Assembly: GCF_001673535.1 (NCBI RefSeq)
Contig: NZ_LZLY01000036.1
Coordinates: 1 to 35,620 of the forward strand
Origin: Mycobacterium sp. 1081908.1
GTDB taxonomy: Bacteria > Actinomycetota > Actinomycetes > Mycobacteriales > Mycobacteriaceae
DNA: 35,620 nt
Direction of reading: 5' to 3'
Within the stretch, counting starts at the first letter, position 1; each line of letters starts with the position of its first letter. Shown piece by piece: positions 8,106 through 15,845 of this stretch. Position numbers and translations under genes: made by a program. The notes under the pieces were generated by a model. The model did no database searches, had not been told where the DNA came from, and was given only the letters and a program-made list of their open reading frames with translations.

Positions 8106-8924
8106 ATGAGCGCATTCCTCCCTGAGGTTCCCTCGGACGTGCCCGGCCCCCAGGCGGCGACCCCGTCGGGGGCCGACGCGGTGTTGACGCTGACCGGCGA
8201 GCGCACCATCCCGGACCTGGACATCGAGAACTACTGGTTTCGCCGCCATCAGGTCGTTTACCAGCGGCTGGCGCCGCGCTGCGCGGGCGCCGACGTCCTC
8301 GAGGCCGGCTGCGGCGAGGGGTACGGCGCCGACCTGATCGCGGCCGTCGCGCGCCGCGTCGTCGCGGTGGACTACGACGCGGCCGCGGTCGCCCACGTCC
8401 GCAACCGCTACCCGCGGGTCGAGGTCATGCAGGCCAACCTCGCGGAGCTGCCGCTGCCCGATGCGTCGATGGACGTTGTGGTGAACTTCCAGGTCATCGA
8501 GCACCTGTGGGATCAGCCACAATTCGTCGCCGAGTGCGGCCGGGTGCTGCGGCCCTCGGGGCTGCTGATGGTGTCCACCCCCAACCGGATCACCTTCTCG
8601 CCCGGCCGCGACACCCCCGTCAACCCGTTCCACACCCGCGAACTCAACGCCGACGAGCTGACCGAGCTGCTGGTCGACGCCGGCTTTTCCGAGGTGACCG
8701 TGTGCGGGCTGTTTCACGGCCCGCGCCTGCGCGAGATGGACGCCCGCCACGGCGGGTCCATCATCGACGCGCAGATCGTGCGAGCGGTCGCGGATGCGCC
8801 GTGGCCCCCCGAGCTGGCCGCCGACGTCGCCGCGGTCACCTGCGACGACTTCGACCTGGTCGACGCCGGCGACCGGGAGATAGATGAAAGCCTGGACCTG
8901 ATCGCGATCGCGGTGCGGCCGTGA
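8106..8924 (+). CDS. SAM-dependent methyltransferase of the glucan/MGLP cluster (Rv3030-like)
   Basis: A 272-residue class I methyltransferase. Motif I is VLEAGCGEGYGADL (~64-77), followed by VVAVDYD (acidic loop binding the SAM ribose), NLAELPLPDASMDVVVNFQVIEHLW and VLRPSGLLMVSTPNR. It is the first of three coupled genes (4-bp overlap with the GH57 gene), so its substrate is probably a sugar in the same polysaccharide; Rv3030 has been proposed as a methyltransferase for methylglucose lipopolysaccharide. Which hydroxyl it would methylate cannot be read from the sequence. ATG 8106 has no clear ribosome site, and TAGCCT about 14 bases upstream could be a -10 element of a short-leader transcript. 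Confidence 0.88.
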   Translation: MSAFLPEVPSDVPGPQAATPSGADAVLTLTGERTIPDLDIENYWFRRHQVVYQRLAPRCAGADVLEAGCGEGYGADLIAAVARRVVAVDYDAAAVAHVRNRYPRVEVMQANLAELPLPDASMDVVVNFQVIEHLWDQPQFVAECGRVLRPSGLLMVSTPNRITFSPGRDTPVNPFHTRELNADELTELLVDAGFSEVTVCGLFHGPRLREMDARHGGSIIDAQIVRAVADAPWPPELAADVAAVTCDDFDLVDAGDREIDESLDLIAIAVRP

Positions 8925-10495
8925 GCAGCCCCCAGGTTCCCGGCATGTTCACCCTGGTGCTGCACACCCACCTGCCGTGGCTGGCCCATCACGGCCGCTG
9001 GCCGGTCGGCGAGGAATGGCTGTATCAGTCCTGGGCGGCGGCCTACCTGCCGCTGCTGCGGGTGCTGCGCACGCTGGCCGACGAGGATCGGCACCGCCTC
9101 GTCACGCTGGGCGTCACCCCGGTGGTCAACGCCCAGCTCGACGACCCGTACTGCCTCGACGGCATGCACCACTGGCTGGCCAACTGGCGGCTGCGGGCGT
9201 CCGAAGCCGCCAGCGTGCGCTCGGCCCGCGGCTCGAAGTCGGCGGACTACCAGTCCTGCACACCGGAAGCGTTGCGGGCCTTCGGGATTCGCGAATGCGC
9301 CGAAGCCGACCAGGCGCTTGACGACTACGCCACCCTCTGGCGGCACGGCGGCAGCCCGCTGCTGCGCGCCCTGATCGACGCGGGAACGGTGGAGCTGCTG
9401 GGCGGCCCGCTGGCCCACCCGTTCCAGCCGCTGCTGAACCCGCGGCTGCGCGAGTTCGCGCTGCGCGAAGGCCTGGCCGACGCGCAGCAGCGCCTAGCCC
9501 ACCGCCCGACCGGGATCTGGGCGCCCGAATGCGCCTACGCCCCCGGCATGGAACACGACTACGCCGGCGCCGGGGTCACGCACTTCATGGTCGACGGCCC
9601 GTCGCTGCACGGCGACACCGCCCTGGGCCGGCCCGTCGGCGACACCGACGTGGTGGCGTTCGGACGCGACCTGCAGGTCAGCTACCGGGTGTGGTCGCCG
9701 AAATCCGGCTATCCGGGCCATTCCGCCTACCGCGACTTCCACACCTACGACCACCTGACCGGGCTCAAGCCGGCGCGGGTCACCGGCCGCAACGTCCCGT
9801 CGGAAGCCAAGGCGCCCTACGATCCCGAGCGCGCCGACCGCGCCGTCGACGCCCACGTCGCAGACTTCGTCGAGGTGGTCCGCGGCCGGCTGCTGGCCGA
9901 GTCGGAGCGCATCGGGCGGCCCGCCCACGTCGTCGCCGCCTTCGACACCGAGCTGTTCGGCCACTGGTGGTACGAGGGCCCGGCGTGGCTGCAGCGGGTG
10001 CTGCGCGCGCTGCCCGAGGCCGGCGTGCGCGTGGGCACGCTGCGCGACGCGATCGACGGCGGATTCGTCGGCGACCCCGTCGCGCTGCCGCCCAGCTCGT
10101 GGGGTTCGGGCAAGGACTGGCAGGTGTGGGCCGGCGAGCAGGTGACCGACCTGGTCCAGCTCAACACCGAGGTGGTCGACACGGCGCTGAGCACGGTCGA
10201 CAAGGCGCTGTCGCAGACGGCGTCGCTGGACGGGCCGCTCCCCCGCGATCACGTCGCGGACCAGATCCTGCGCGAGACCCTGCTCACCGTGTCCAGCGAC
10301 TGGCCGTTCATGGTGAGCAAGGACTCGGCCGCCGACTACGCCCGCTACCGCGCCCATCTGCACGCGCACGCCACCCGCGAGATCGCCGGGGCGCTGGCGT
10401 CCGGCCGGCGCGACACCGCCCAGCGGCTGGCCGACGGCTGGAACCGCGCCGACGGCCTGTTCGGCGCCCTGGACGCGCGTAGGCTGCCCCGGTGA
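8921..10495 (+). CDS. GH57 glucan branching enzyme-type glycoside hydrolase (Rv3031-like)
   Basis: A 524-residue GH57 protein. The N-terminal histidine motif HTHLPW is at 15-20, the catalytic nucleophile is probably E203 in GIWAPECAYAPGM, and the acid/base is D342 in AAFDTELFGHWWYEGP. The C-terminal ~150 residues are helical and contain SSDWPFMVSKDSAADYARYR, typical of actinobacterial GH57 alpha-1,4-glucan branching enzymes. It would transfer an alpha-1,4 segment to form an alpha-1,6 branch in intracellular glucan or methylglucose lipopolysaccharide. GTG 8921 overlaps the methyltransferase stop (GTGA) and its own stop overlaps the glycosyltransferase start in the same way. Confidence 0.92.
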   Translation: MSSPQVPGMFTLVLHTHLPWLAHHGRWPVGEEWLYQSWAAAYLPLLRVLRTLADEDRHRLVTLGVTPVVNAQLDDPYCLDGMHHWLANWRLRASEAASVRSARGSKSADYQSCTPEALRAFGIRECAEADQALDDYATLWRHGGSPLLRALIDAGTVELLGGPLAHPFQPLLNPRLREFALREGLADAQQRLAHRPTGIWAPECAYAPGMEHDYAGAGVTHFMVDGPSLHGDTALGRPVGDTDVVAFGRDLQVSYRVWSPKSGYPGHSAYRDFHTYDHLTGLKPARVTGRNVPSEAKAPYDPERADRAVDAHVADFVEVVRGRLLAESERIGRPAHVVAAFDTELFGHWWYEGPAWLQRVLRALPEAGVRVGTLRDAIDGGFVGDPVALPPSSWGSGKDWQVWAGEQVTDLVQLNTEVVDTALSTVDKALSQTASLDGPLPRDHVADQILRETLLTVSSDWPFMVSKDSAADYARYRAHLHAHATREIAGALASGRRDTAQRLADGWNRADGLFGALDARRLPR

Positions 10496-11736
10496 AGATC
10501 CTGATGGTGTCGTGGGAATACCCGCCGGTGGTCATCGGCGGGCTGGGCCGGCACGTGCATCACCTCTCGACCGCGCTGGCCGCCGCCGGCCACGACGTCG
10601 TCGTCCTGTCGCGCCGCCCTTCGGGCACCGATCCCAGCACGCACCCGTCGTGCGACGAAATCACCGAGGGCGTCCGGGTGATCGCGGCCGCCCAGGACCC
10701 GCACGAATTCACCTTCGGCAAGGACATGATGGCCTGGATCCTGGCGATGGGCCACTCGATGATCCGCGCCGGGCTGCCGCTCAAGAAGTACGGCAGCGAC
10801 CGGTCATGGCGTCCCGACGTCGTGCACGCGCACGATTGGCTGGTCGCGCACCCGGCCATCGCGTTGGCCCAGTTCTACGACGCGCCAGTCGTTTCCACGA
10901 TCCACGCGACCGAAGCCGGCCGGCATTCGGGCTGGGTCAGTGGACCGATTAGCCGTCAGGTGCACGCGGTCGAGTCGTGGCTGGTGCGCGAATCCGATTC
11001 GCTGATCACGTGTTCGGCGTCGATGGCCGACGAGATCACCGAGCTGTTCGGTCCCGGCCTGGCCGGAATCACCGTGATCCGCAACGGCATCGACGCGGCG
11101 CGCTGGCCCTTCGCGCCGCGCAGGCCGCGCACCGGCCCGGCCGAACTGCTCTACCTCGGGCGGCTCGAGTACGAAAAGGGTGTGCACGACGCCATCGCCG
11201 CGCTGCCGCGGATCCGGCGCAGCCACCCGGGCACCACCCTGACCATCGCCGGGGAGGGCACCCAGCAGGACTGGCTCATCGAGCAGGCCCGTAAACACCG
11301 GGTGCTCAAGGCGATTCGGTTCGTCGGGCACCTCGACCACGCCGAGCTGCTGGCGCTGCTGCACCGGGCCGACGCCGCGGTGCTCCCCAGCCACTACGAG
11401 CCGTTCGGGCTCGTGGCCCTGGAGGCCGCCGCGGCCGGCACCCCGCTGGTGACGTCGAACATCGGCGGCCTGGGCGAGGCCGTGATCAACGGGCAGACCG
11501 GGGTGTCGTTCCCGCCCCGCGACGTGGCGGCGCTGGCCTCGGCCGTTCGCACCGTGCTCGACGATCCGGACGCCGCCCAGCGGCGCGCCCGCGCGGCCCG
11601 CGAACGGCTCACCTCCGACTTCGATTGGCAGACCGTGGCACAGGAGACCGCGCAGGTCTACCTGGCCGCCAAGCGCGGCGAGCGGCAGCCACAGCCGCGG
11701 CTGCCCATCGTGGAGCACGCGCTGCCCGACCGTTAA
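10492..11736 (+). CDS. GT4 alpha-1,4-glucosyltransferase of MGLP/glycogen synthesis (Rv3032-like)
   Basis: A 414-residue GT-B glycosyltransferase. It starts MKILMVSWEYPPVVIGGLGRH, with the glycine loop that contacts donor phosphate. The C-terminal domain has YLGRLEYEKGV (R224, K229) and the EX7E motif E303-E311 (EPFGLVALE). It would elongate an alpha-1,4-glucan from an activated glucose donor in the cytoplasm; Rv3032 is linked to methylglucose lipopolysaccharide and glycogen elongation. GTG 10492 overlaps the GH57 stop by 4 bp, so branching, elongation and methylation genes are coupled. It ends 22 bp before the convergent catalase-like gene. Confidence 0.93.
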   Translation: MKILMVSWEYPPVVIGGLGRHVHHLSTALAAAGHDVVVLSRRPSGTDPSTHPSCDEITEGVRVIAAAQDPHEFTFGKDMMAWILAMGHSMIRAGLPLKKYGSDRSWRPDVVHAHDWLVAHPAIALAQFYDAPVVSTIHATEAGRHSGWVSGPISRQVHAVESWLVRESDSLITCSASMADEITELFGPGLAGITVIRNGIDAARWPFAPRRPRTGPAELLYLGRLEYEKGVHDAIAALPRIRRSHPGTTLTIAGEGTQQDWLIEQARKHRVLKAIRFVGHLDHAELLALLHRADAAVLPSHYEPFGLVALEAAAAGTPLVTSNIGGLGEAVINGQTGVSFPPRDVAALASAVRTVLDDPDAAQRRARAARERLTSDFDWQTVAQETAQVYLAAKRGERQPQPRLPIVEHALPDR

Positions 11737-11758
11737 ATCAGGGCACGCCCGTCGGGCT

Positions 11759-12433
11759 TCACTCCGCGTCCCTCCCGTCGCGGCTGCGCCGGTAGGCGCG
11801 CCCCCGCAGATCGGCGAGCCATTCCGGATAGAGGCTGACCCCCGACGCCGTGTTGGCCACCGGATCGAACCACACGTCCGGCTCGGGGTCGAGGACGCCG
11901 CTCAGCGTCAGCCGGGCCAGCGGCGCGAAATCGCCCCTGCCGCAAGCCTGGTCGATCGCGAAGTCGATGCCGCCGTCGCCGATGGCACGCTCCACGCTGC
12001 CCAGCGACAGCCCAAAGCCGTTGACATCGCTCAGGGTTCGGGCCCTCAGCCACCAGACGCTGCCCTGATAGCGAAACGGCATGAGGCTGGTCAGCGTCTG
12101 CCCGGTCCACGACGCGGTCGGCCGCAGCGCCACGGCCCGGGCCAGCACGCCGGACCCCGCGGAGACCAGCAGGATGTCCCAGGGCGTCGCCGCCAGCTGT
12201 TGGGGCACGGCGCGGACCGCCAGCCCCACGAAGTCGGGCAGCGCCCCGGGCGTGCCGGCGGCCTTGGAGATGCGCGCGACGGCGTCGGACGACGGGAGGG
12301 GCAGCCCCTCGCCCGCGGGGGCGACGCGTTCGAGCGAGCCTTCCGCGAGCACGCCGACGGGATGGAAAAACCGCCGGCCGCGCAGGGCGGATCCCCATTG
12401 AAAGGGCTTGGCCAGGACATCGGAAACGTTCAC
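11759..12433 (-). CDS. Short catalase-superfamily-like protein of unknown function
   Basis: About 224 residues. The segment FHPVGVLAEGSLER, then AVARISKAAGTPGALPDFVGLAVRAV and WDILLVSAG, lines up by eye with the catalase core pattern (HAKG..GxF, RFSTVAG, RGFALKF, WDLVGNN). The histidine in FHPVG falls where the distal catalase His sits, but the distal Asn region reads LLVSAG and there is no proximal Tyr motif, so classical heme catalase activity is unlikely. GTG 12433 is chosen because the recognisable domain starts just after it; a TTG at 12487 would add 18 residues with atypical codons and no ribosome site. It belongs to the block absent from H37Rv and is convergent with the glucosyltransferase. 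Confidence 0.6.
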   Translation of the reverse strand: MNVSDVLAKPFQWGSALRGRRFFHPVGVLAEGSLERVAPAGEGLPLPSSDAVARISKAAGTPGALPDFVGLAVRAVPQQLAATPWDILLVSAGSGVLARAVALRPTASWTGQTLTSLMPFRYQGSVWWLRARTLSDVNGFGLSLGSVERAIGDGGIDFAIDQACGRGDFAPLARLTLSGVLDPEPDVWFDPVANTASGVSLYPEWLADLRGRAYRRSRDGRDAE

Positions 12434-12702
12434 CGGCGCCGGGTTCCCATTCTCCGCCGCAGGAAACCACCGATCTGCGCCCGTCAATCACGGCGAAACG
12501 CAGCCGGAAAACCAAAACCCGGCCGCGGCGGGGCGTACCGGGTGGCCCGGCAGGTCGACCGGCGAAATCGGCCCCCGCATTCCGCCACGCCAGCGCGCCG
12601 CCGGGGCTAGCATTTAAAGCAGGTTGAGTTCACAGCTTCTTTTCGTGGAGCGCGGCGCATAACACCCCTGTCGCTCCCCTCACCAGCCGATAGGCGCACC
12701 AC

Positions 12703-13200
12703 ATGACCGCTCACCACGCCACCGATCCACCCGACACAAACCAACCCGCCAGCTGCCGCTACATGGCCGATTTCAACGGCGCGCGGCTCTTTGTCTATGC
12801 GCGCAGCCTCGGCACCGTCCTGCGCGTCGATGGCGAGATCGACGCGTCGAATGCCGGCCAATTCTCCGAAACGATCCGGCGCTTTTCCCGCCTGAAAACC
12901 CCGTTGATCCTGGACCTGAGCCACCTGGATTTTCTGAGCCTCGACGGGTTTCGCGCGCTGCTGGTGCTCAACCACGAGCATCAGCAGGCGCGGGTGCACT
13001 GCAGCGTGGTCGCCGGGGCCGCGATGCGCCCATTGCTTCACATCATCTACGACCACGGCATGCCGGTCGTCGGATCGGTGGCCGAAGCCCTTCAGCTCAT
13101 CGAGGACATCGTCAAGGCGCGGCGCCGGTTGCTCTCGGACGTGATCCGGCAGCGTCAACCGCGGCGGGAAACCGCGGACGTTGCCGCCGTCCCCTCCTGA
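12703..13200 (+). CDS. STAS-domain protein (anti-sigma factor antagonist-like)
   Basis: A 165-residue cytoplasmic protein. After a polar ~20-residue lead comes FVYARSLGTVLRVDGEIDASNAGQF, then LILDLSHLDFLSLDGFRALLVLN and a C-terminal VGSVAEALQLIEDIV: the STAS beta-alpha order. In classical antagonists the phosphorylated serine sits in a D-S-S-G turn; here it reads S-L-D-G, so the position is leucine followed by aspartate. It could be permanently active or be controlled in another way. An in-frame ATG at 12763 is an alternative start. It precedes the MarR gene by 117 bp on the same strand. A role in sigma factor control is inferred from the family only. Confidence 0.8.
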   Translation: MTAHHATDPPDTNQPASCRYMADFNGARLFVYARSLGTVLRVDGEIDASNAGQFSETIRRFSRLKTPLILDLSHLDFLSLDGFRALLVLNHEHQQARVHCSVVAGAAMRPLLHIIYDHGMPVVGSVAEALQLIEDIVKARRRLLSDVIRQRQPRRETADVAAVPS

Positions 13201-13317
13201 GGGCATAAAGCCTTAGCCCACCGCAGCTTTCGCCCGCGCGGGCGGCGCGCTGGGCCACCTTCCTGGTCTTTCGATGGGCCCGCCGATACGCTGGTGCTTG
13301 ATGAAGGATGCGGCTAG

Positions 13318-13824
13318 TTGACCAAGCGGCGCGCACATGACGCGCCGCCCACCCGGGCGGAACTCGAGAAGCAGTTGTCTGCCGACATGCGGGCGATCAC
13401 ATCCCAATCTGATCGCATCGGCCGGCGCTTCGCGCGGCTGAACGGCGTGAGCAGCAGCGACTTCCACGCCCTGCTACACATCATGGTCGGCGAAACCGCA
13501 GGCGCCCCTTTGACGTTGGCCCAGCTGCGGCAGCGGATGGAGGTATCGCCCGCCGCGATCACCTATCTCGTTGATCGGATGATCGACGTGGGCCACATCC
13601 GGCGGGAACCCGACCCGGATGACCGGCGAAAGTGGCTGCTGCGCTACGAGGAGAGCGGCATGACGCTGGCGCGCGATTTCTTCGAGCCGCTCGGCGAGCT
13701 GCTCAGCACCGCCCTGGCGGATCTGAGCGATGGGGACCTGCTCGCCGCTCACCGCGTCTTCACAGCGATGATCGCCGCGATGTCGACGTTTGGCGATCAG
13801 CGCCGCCAGGAGGCGGCGCGATAG
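13318..13824 (+). CDS. MarR-family transcriptional regulator
   Basis: A 168-residue winged-helix protein. The reading head is LTLAQLRQRMEVSPAAITYLVDRMIDVGHIRREPDPDDRRKWLLRYEESG, with the typical MarR wing motif DPDDRRKW. Flanking helices (SSSDFHALLHIMVGETAG and the C-terminal ALADLSDGDLLAAHRVFTAMI) form the dimer domain. The TTG start at 13318 follows an in-frame TAG and is preceded by GAAGGATG, which serves as a ribosome site; ATG 13387 is the alternative. The gene is 92 bp upstream of tspO, with a palindromic AT-rich site between them, so it probably controls tspO and the former photolyase gene. MarR proteins commonly sense oxidants or aromatic acids; the signal here is unknown. Confidence 0.9.
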   Translation: MTKRRAHDAPPTRAELEKQLSADMRAITSQSDRIGRRFARLNGVSSSDFHALLHIMVGETAGAPLTLAQLRQRMEVSPAAITYLVDRMIDVGHIRREPDPDDRRKWLLRYEESGMTLARDFFEPLGELLSTALADLSDGDLLAAHRVFTAMIAAMSTFGDQRRQEAAR

Positions 13825-13846
13825 GCGACCCTCGCTTGCCGCGGTT

Positions 13847-13879
13847 CGTTAAGCACGTTAATGTTTAAGATATTGAAAC
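13847..13879. promoter_or_regulatory. AT-rich palindrome and direct repeats before tspO, probable MarR operator
   Basis: GTTTAAGATATTGAAAC (13863-13879) is an imperfect palindrome with GTTT/AAAC ends and an ATAT centre. Just upstream, CGTTAA occurs twice (13847-13852 and 13856-13861), making TTAA-N5-TTAA. The cluster is strikingly AT-rich for this genome and sits between the MarR and tspO coding regions, 38-70 bp before the tspO start, where promoter overlap would give repression. Confidence 0.5.
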
Positions 13880-13916
13880 AGTTACGGGTGGCCGGGCACG
13901 GCGAACGGGGCAGAGT

Positions 13917-14396
13917 GTGGATAGATCGGTACTGGCCGCGACGACGCTGGCCGTCGCGGCGGCCGCAGGCACCGGAAGCATTGCCAGCCCAAAGCGGCTG
14001 CCCGCCTGGTATTCCCGGCTTCGCAAGCCGCCGTACCAGCCGCCAAGCGCCGCCTTCCCACTCGTCTGGACCGCGCTCTACACCGACATCGCGGCGACGT
14101 CCGCGGCGGTCATCGACCGGTTGCGCGCGGCCGGCCAGCACGACGGGGCGCAACGCTACGCCGCCGCCCTCGGGGTGAACCTGGCGCTGAACGCCGGATG
14201 GAGCTGGCTGTTCTTCCGGTATCACAAGCTCGGCGCCTCGGCGCTCGGCGCCGCCGCCCTGACCGTGAGCAGCGCCGACCTCGCGCGGCGGGCCGCGCAG
14301 GCGGACCCGCGGGCGGGCCTGGCGCTGTCCCCCTACGCGCTGTGGTGCGCCTTCGCCGCCGTCCTGGCCACCCACGTTTGGCGGCTCAACCGCTGA
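13917..14396 (+). CDS. TspO/MBR-family (tryptophan-rich sensory) membrane protein
   Basis: A 159-residue protein with five hydrophobic segments, the TspO fold. The conserved loop PAWYSRLRKPPYQPPSAAFPLVWTALY (~28-54) carries the WY, P-P-x-x-P-P and W-x-x-L-Y signature, and NAGWSWLFFRYHKLGASALGAAALT matches the third and fourth helices. TspO proteins bind porphyrins and, in bacteria, tune tetrapyrrole and light- or oxygen-responsive gene expression. GTG 13917 is used; there is a GGGG about 7 bases upstream. The gene ends 3 bp before the photolyase remnant, so both were once one transcript under the adjacent MarR regulator. Confidence 0.9.
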   Translation: MDRSVLAATTLAVAAAAGTGSIASPKRLPAWYSRLRKPPYQPPSAAFPLVWTALYTDIAATSAAVIDRLRAAGQHDGAQRYAAALGVNLALNAGWSWLFFRYHKLGASALGAAALTVSSADLARRAAQADPRAGLALSPYALWCAFAAVLATHVWRLNR

Positions 14397-14399
14397 ATC

Positions 14400-15213
14400 A
14401 TGCCGACGCTGTTATGGTTTCGCCGAGATCTGCGATTGCGCGATCACCCCGCCCTGGCCGCCGCCGGCGAAAACGGCGAGAAAGTGCTCGCCTGCTTCGT
14501 CCTCGATCCGCGGCTGGAGGCCTCGTCGGGGCGCGCTGGCTCGATCCGGCGCGGCTGGGGATCGAGCGGTGCGAGATCCCCGACCCCGGCGCCACGCTCG
14601 ACGCGGCGGCCGGTGAAAACGCGGCGCGAAAGCTCTGGAAGTCGTTCGCGGACAACGGGTTAGCGCGCTACTCCCGCGACCGCGACCGGCCCGACCTGGC
14701 GGGCACCAGCCGGATGTCGGCGCACTGAAGTTCGGGTGCATCCATCCCCGCACCACGGTCGCCGACCTCGACGCGCGCGGCGCCGGGACGCAAGCCTTCC
14801 TGCGGGAGTTGGCATTTCGCGACTTCTACGCCGACAAGCTACGCCACCGGCCGGCCAGCGCCTGGCGCGACTGGAACAGCCGTTTCGACGACATCCCGAC
14901 CGACACGGGTCCCGACGCCGCGCGCCGCCTCGCGGCCTGGAAGGCCGGCCGGACCGGGGTTTCCGTTCGTTGACGCCGGGATGCGTCAGCTTCGCCAGAC
15001 CGGCTTCATGCACAACCGGGTGCGGATGATCGCCGCGTCGTTTCTGGTCAAGGACCTCACCTGCCGTGGCAGTGGGGCGCCGAATGGTTCCTGGATCAGC
15101 TCGTCGACGACGCGCACCTGAGGAAAGGCGTACGGCCGCACTGCTACCCGGCGCCGGTCGTCGACCGCGGCGCCGAGCGCGCCGAAGCGCTGCGCCGCTA
15201 CCGCAGCATCTGA
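14400..15213 (+). pseudogene. Decayed deoxyribodipyrimidine photolyase (class I, Phr)
   Basis: Five pieces of one photolyase lie in order in changing frames. 14400-14522: PTLLWFRRDLRLRDHPALAAA up to LDPRLEASSG, the intact N-terminus. The text then jumps across more than 100 missing residues to RWLDPARL...KSFADNGLARYSRDRDRPDLAGTSRMSAH. A missing base near 14726 makes a TGA where [12 protein letters not shown] should follow. An extra G near 14961 turns [25 protein letters not shown] into a stop, and a lost C near 15057 disrupts [15 protein letters not shown] second large deletion near 15120 joins this to a C-terminal YPAPVVDRGAERAEALRRYRS ending at TGA 15211. About 270 of ~450 codons remain, so no repair enzyme can be made. 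Confidence 0.93.
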
Positions 15214-15296
15214 GCGATTCCTTGGACCCGAAGCTGGTTGGCATGCAATTATCAGCCGACTCACAGTTCTCGTCGATTTCGCCCACAGGAGGCGCC

Positions 15297-15839
15297 ATGG
15301 CTCGCTCGGTCGTTCGGACGTTGTTGGTTGCAGGCGCTGCCGTGGGGCTGATGGCCGGCGCGGGCGCCTGTTCGTGTTCGGTCTCGTCGAAGCACGCGGT
15401 GAGCAAGAGCGACGTCGCCAGCCAGATCACGTCCAAGCTGACCGACGCCGCCGGCAACAAGCCCGAATCGGTCGACTGCCCGAACGACCTGCCGGCCGCG
15501 GTCGGGGCGCAGCTGAACTGCACGATGAAGGTCAAAGACCAGACCTTCAACGTCAACGTGACCGTGACCAGCGTCAACGGCAACGACGTCAAGTTCGACA
15601 TGGTCGAGACGGTCGACAAGAACCAGGTCGCCAAGATCCTCAGCAACAAGCTGACCCAGCAGGTGGGCCGCAAGCCCGATTCGGTGACGTGCCCGGACAA
15701 CCTCAAGGGGGTCGAGGGCGCGACGTTGCGGTGCGAGCTCACCGACGGCCCACAGAAATACGGCATCGCCGTGACCGTTACGAGCGTCGACGCCGGCGAC
15801 GTCAACTTCGACTACAAGGTCGACGACCACCCCGAGTAA
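15297..15839 (+). CDS. Lipoprotein with two tandem DUF4333 domains (Rv3033-like)
   Basis: A 180-residue exported protein. ATG 15297 has a perfect AGGAGG at 15287-15292. A signal sequence VRTLLVAGAAVGLMAGAGAC ends in a lipobox-like AGAC (Cys 25), so it is probably a lipoprotein. The rest is an internal duplication: residues ~34-101 (SDVASQITSKL, KPESVDCPNDLPAAVGAQLNC, VTVTSVNGNDVKFD) and ~105-174 (NQVAKILSNKL, KPDSVTCPDNLKGVEGATLRC, VTVTSVDAGDVNFD). Each copy has two cysteines that probably pair. The function of DUF4333 is unknown. It marks the return to the H37Rv-like order and converges on the acyltransferase gene with 6 bp between stops. Confidence 0.87.
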   Translation: MARSVVRTLLVAGAAVGLMAGAGACSCSVSSKHAVSKSDVASQITSKLTDAAGNKPESVDCPNDLPAAVGAQLNCTMKVKDQTFNVNVTVTSVNGNDVKFDMVETVDKNQVAKILSNKLTQQVGRKPDSVTCPDNLKGVEGATLRCELTDGPQKYGIAVTVTSVDAGDVNFDYKVDDHPE

Positions 15840-15845
15840 GGCGGG

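Noticed and set aside
13231..13244. CGCCCGCGCGGGCG palindrome between STAS and MarR genes as an operator or terminator
   Set aside because: Pure GC palindromes of this kind arise easily in such a genome; no T-tract follows, so no function is claimed.
13861..14178. ATG 13861 small open frame (MFKILKQLR...)
   Set aside because: It lies in the operator region and then in a shifted frame of tspO; its codons after the first ten are arginine-rich shadow.
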